Origin: JBMNOU01 sp050943215
GTDB lineage: Bacteria; Bacillota; Clostridia; Christensenellales; SZUA-584
DNA: 33,482 bases
Reading direction: 5' to 3'
Assembly: GCA_050943215.1 (NCBI GenBank)
Contig: JBMNOU010000017.1
Location: forward strand, 1 to 33,482
Positions 33,423 through 33,482 of the stretch are shown in pieces (positions within the stretch are counted from its first letter, which is position 1; every line of letters begins with the position of its first letter). Under the pieces are notes generated by a model, which did not search any database, was not told where the DNA came from, and saw nothing but the letters and a program-made list of their open reading frames with translations. The position numbers and the translations under genes are program-made.

Positions 33423-33482
33423 GCCTGTTAAAATATACTTGTTTTTATTACGCATTATTATAAAGGTAAGAGGAATGTTTGT

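Noticed and set aside
1..33482. CRISPR arrays, insertion sequences or prophage
   Set aside because: No regularly spaced repeats, transposase, integrase or phage structural genes were found while reading both strands.

Overview
The window is a piece of chromosome from an anaerobic, Gram-positive (Firmicutes), Clostridia-type bacterium. This is inferred from gene content: an M-box riboswitch and a T-box leader, LL-diaminopimelate aminotransferase (DapL), an NfnAB-type bifurcating transhydrogenase, a DUF4364 protein, two radical SAM proteins, a eukaryote-like isoleucyl-tRNA synthetase, lipoproteins with lipoboxes, strong AGGAGG-type ribosome binding sites and a Firmicutes-style 6S RNA. I cannot name a genus from sequence alone. 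No phage, transposon, CRISPR array or plasmid functions were seen; most of the window is housekeeping chromosome.

Layout. 1-3.7 kb: an mgtA Mg2+ P-type ATPase on the minus strand, preceded by a complete leader (promoter, M-box riboswitch, intrinsic terminator, 38-codon ORF). 3.8-5.2 kb: a degenerate small ORF, then a radical SAM gene interrupted by a frameshift in a run of eight C. 5.2-8 kb: thioredoxin, a small metal-binding-type lipoprotein and the GTPase TypA/BipA. 8-13.6 kb (minus): a cell-wall amidase-domain protein, a short-chain dehydrogenase, and the overlapping sbcD-sbcC nuclease pair. 13.7-15.7 kb (minus): dapL with its own promoter and a four-LysM protein. 15.85-19.3 kb (plus): the nadA-nadB-nadC operon for de novo NAD synthesis, behind a consensus promoter. 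19.3-21.4 kb (minus): a lipoprotein-like protein translationally coupled to a radical SAM/SPASM enzyme; the function is unknown to me and it is the best candidate for an undescribed modification system. 21.5-21.9 kb (minus): a compact RNA operon, tRNA-Val(GAC) - 6S RNA - tRNA-Gln(CTG), from one promoter to one terminator with essentially no spacers. 22-24.2 kb: a short orphan ORF, a DUF4364 winged-helix protein, a Dabb-domain protein and cobT. 24.4-26.6 kb (plus): nfnA-nfnB. 26.7-30 kb (minus): a membrane-anchored PQQ-like beta-propeller protein and a sugar-type periplasmic-binding lipoprotein. 30-33.5 kb (minus): ileS behind a T-box leader whose specifier codon reads ATC (Ile).

The most interesting signals are (i) the coupled lipoprotein/radical SAM pair, (ii) the 6S RNA sandwiched between two tRNAs so that tRNA maturation should release it, (iii) the 9-bp element ATACCACAT, found as an inverted pair over the DUF4364 promoter and as a tandem pair in front of the sugar-binding lipoprotein gene, suggesting a shared regulator, and (iv) a small ORF inside the mgtA leader downstream of the riboswitch terminator. 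All assignments come from reading motifs and family resemblance by eye; no database search or folding program was run.
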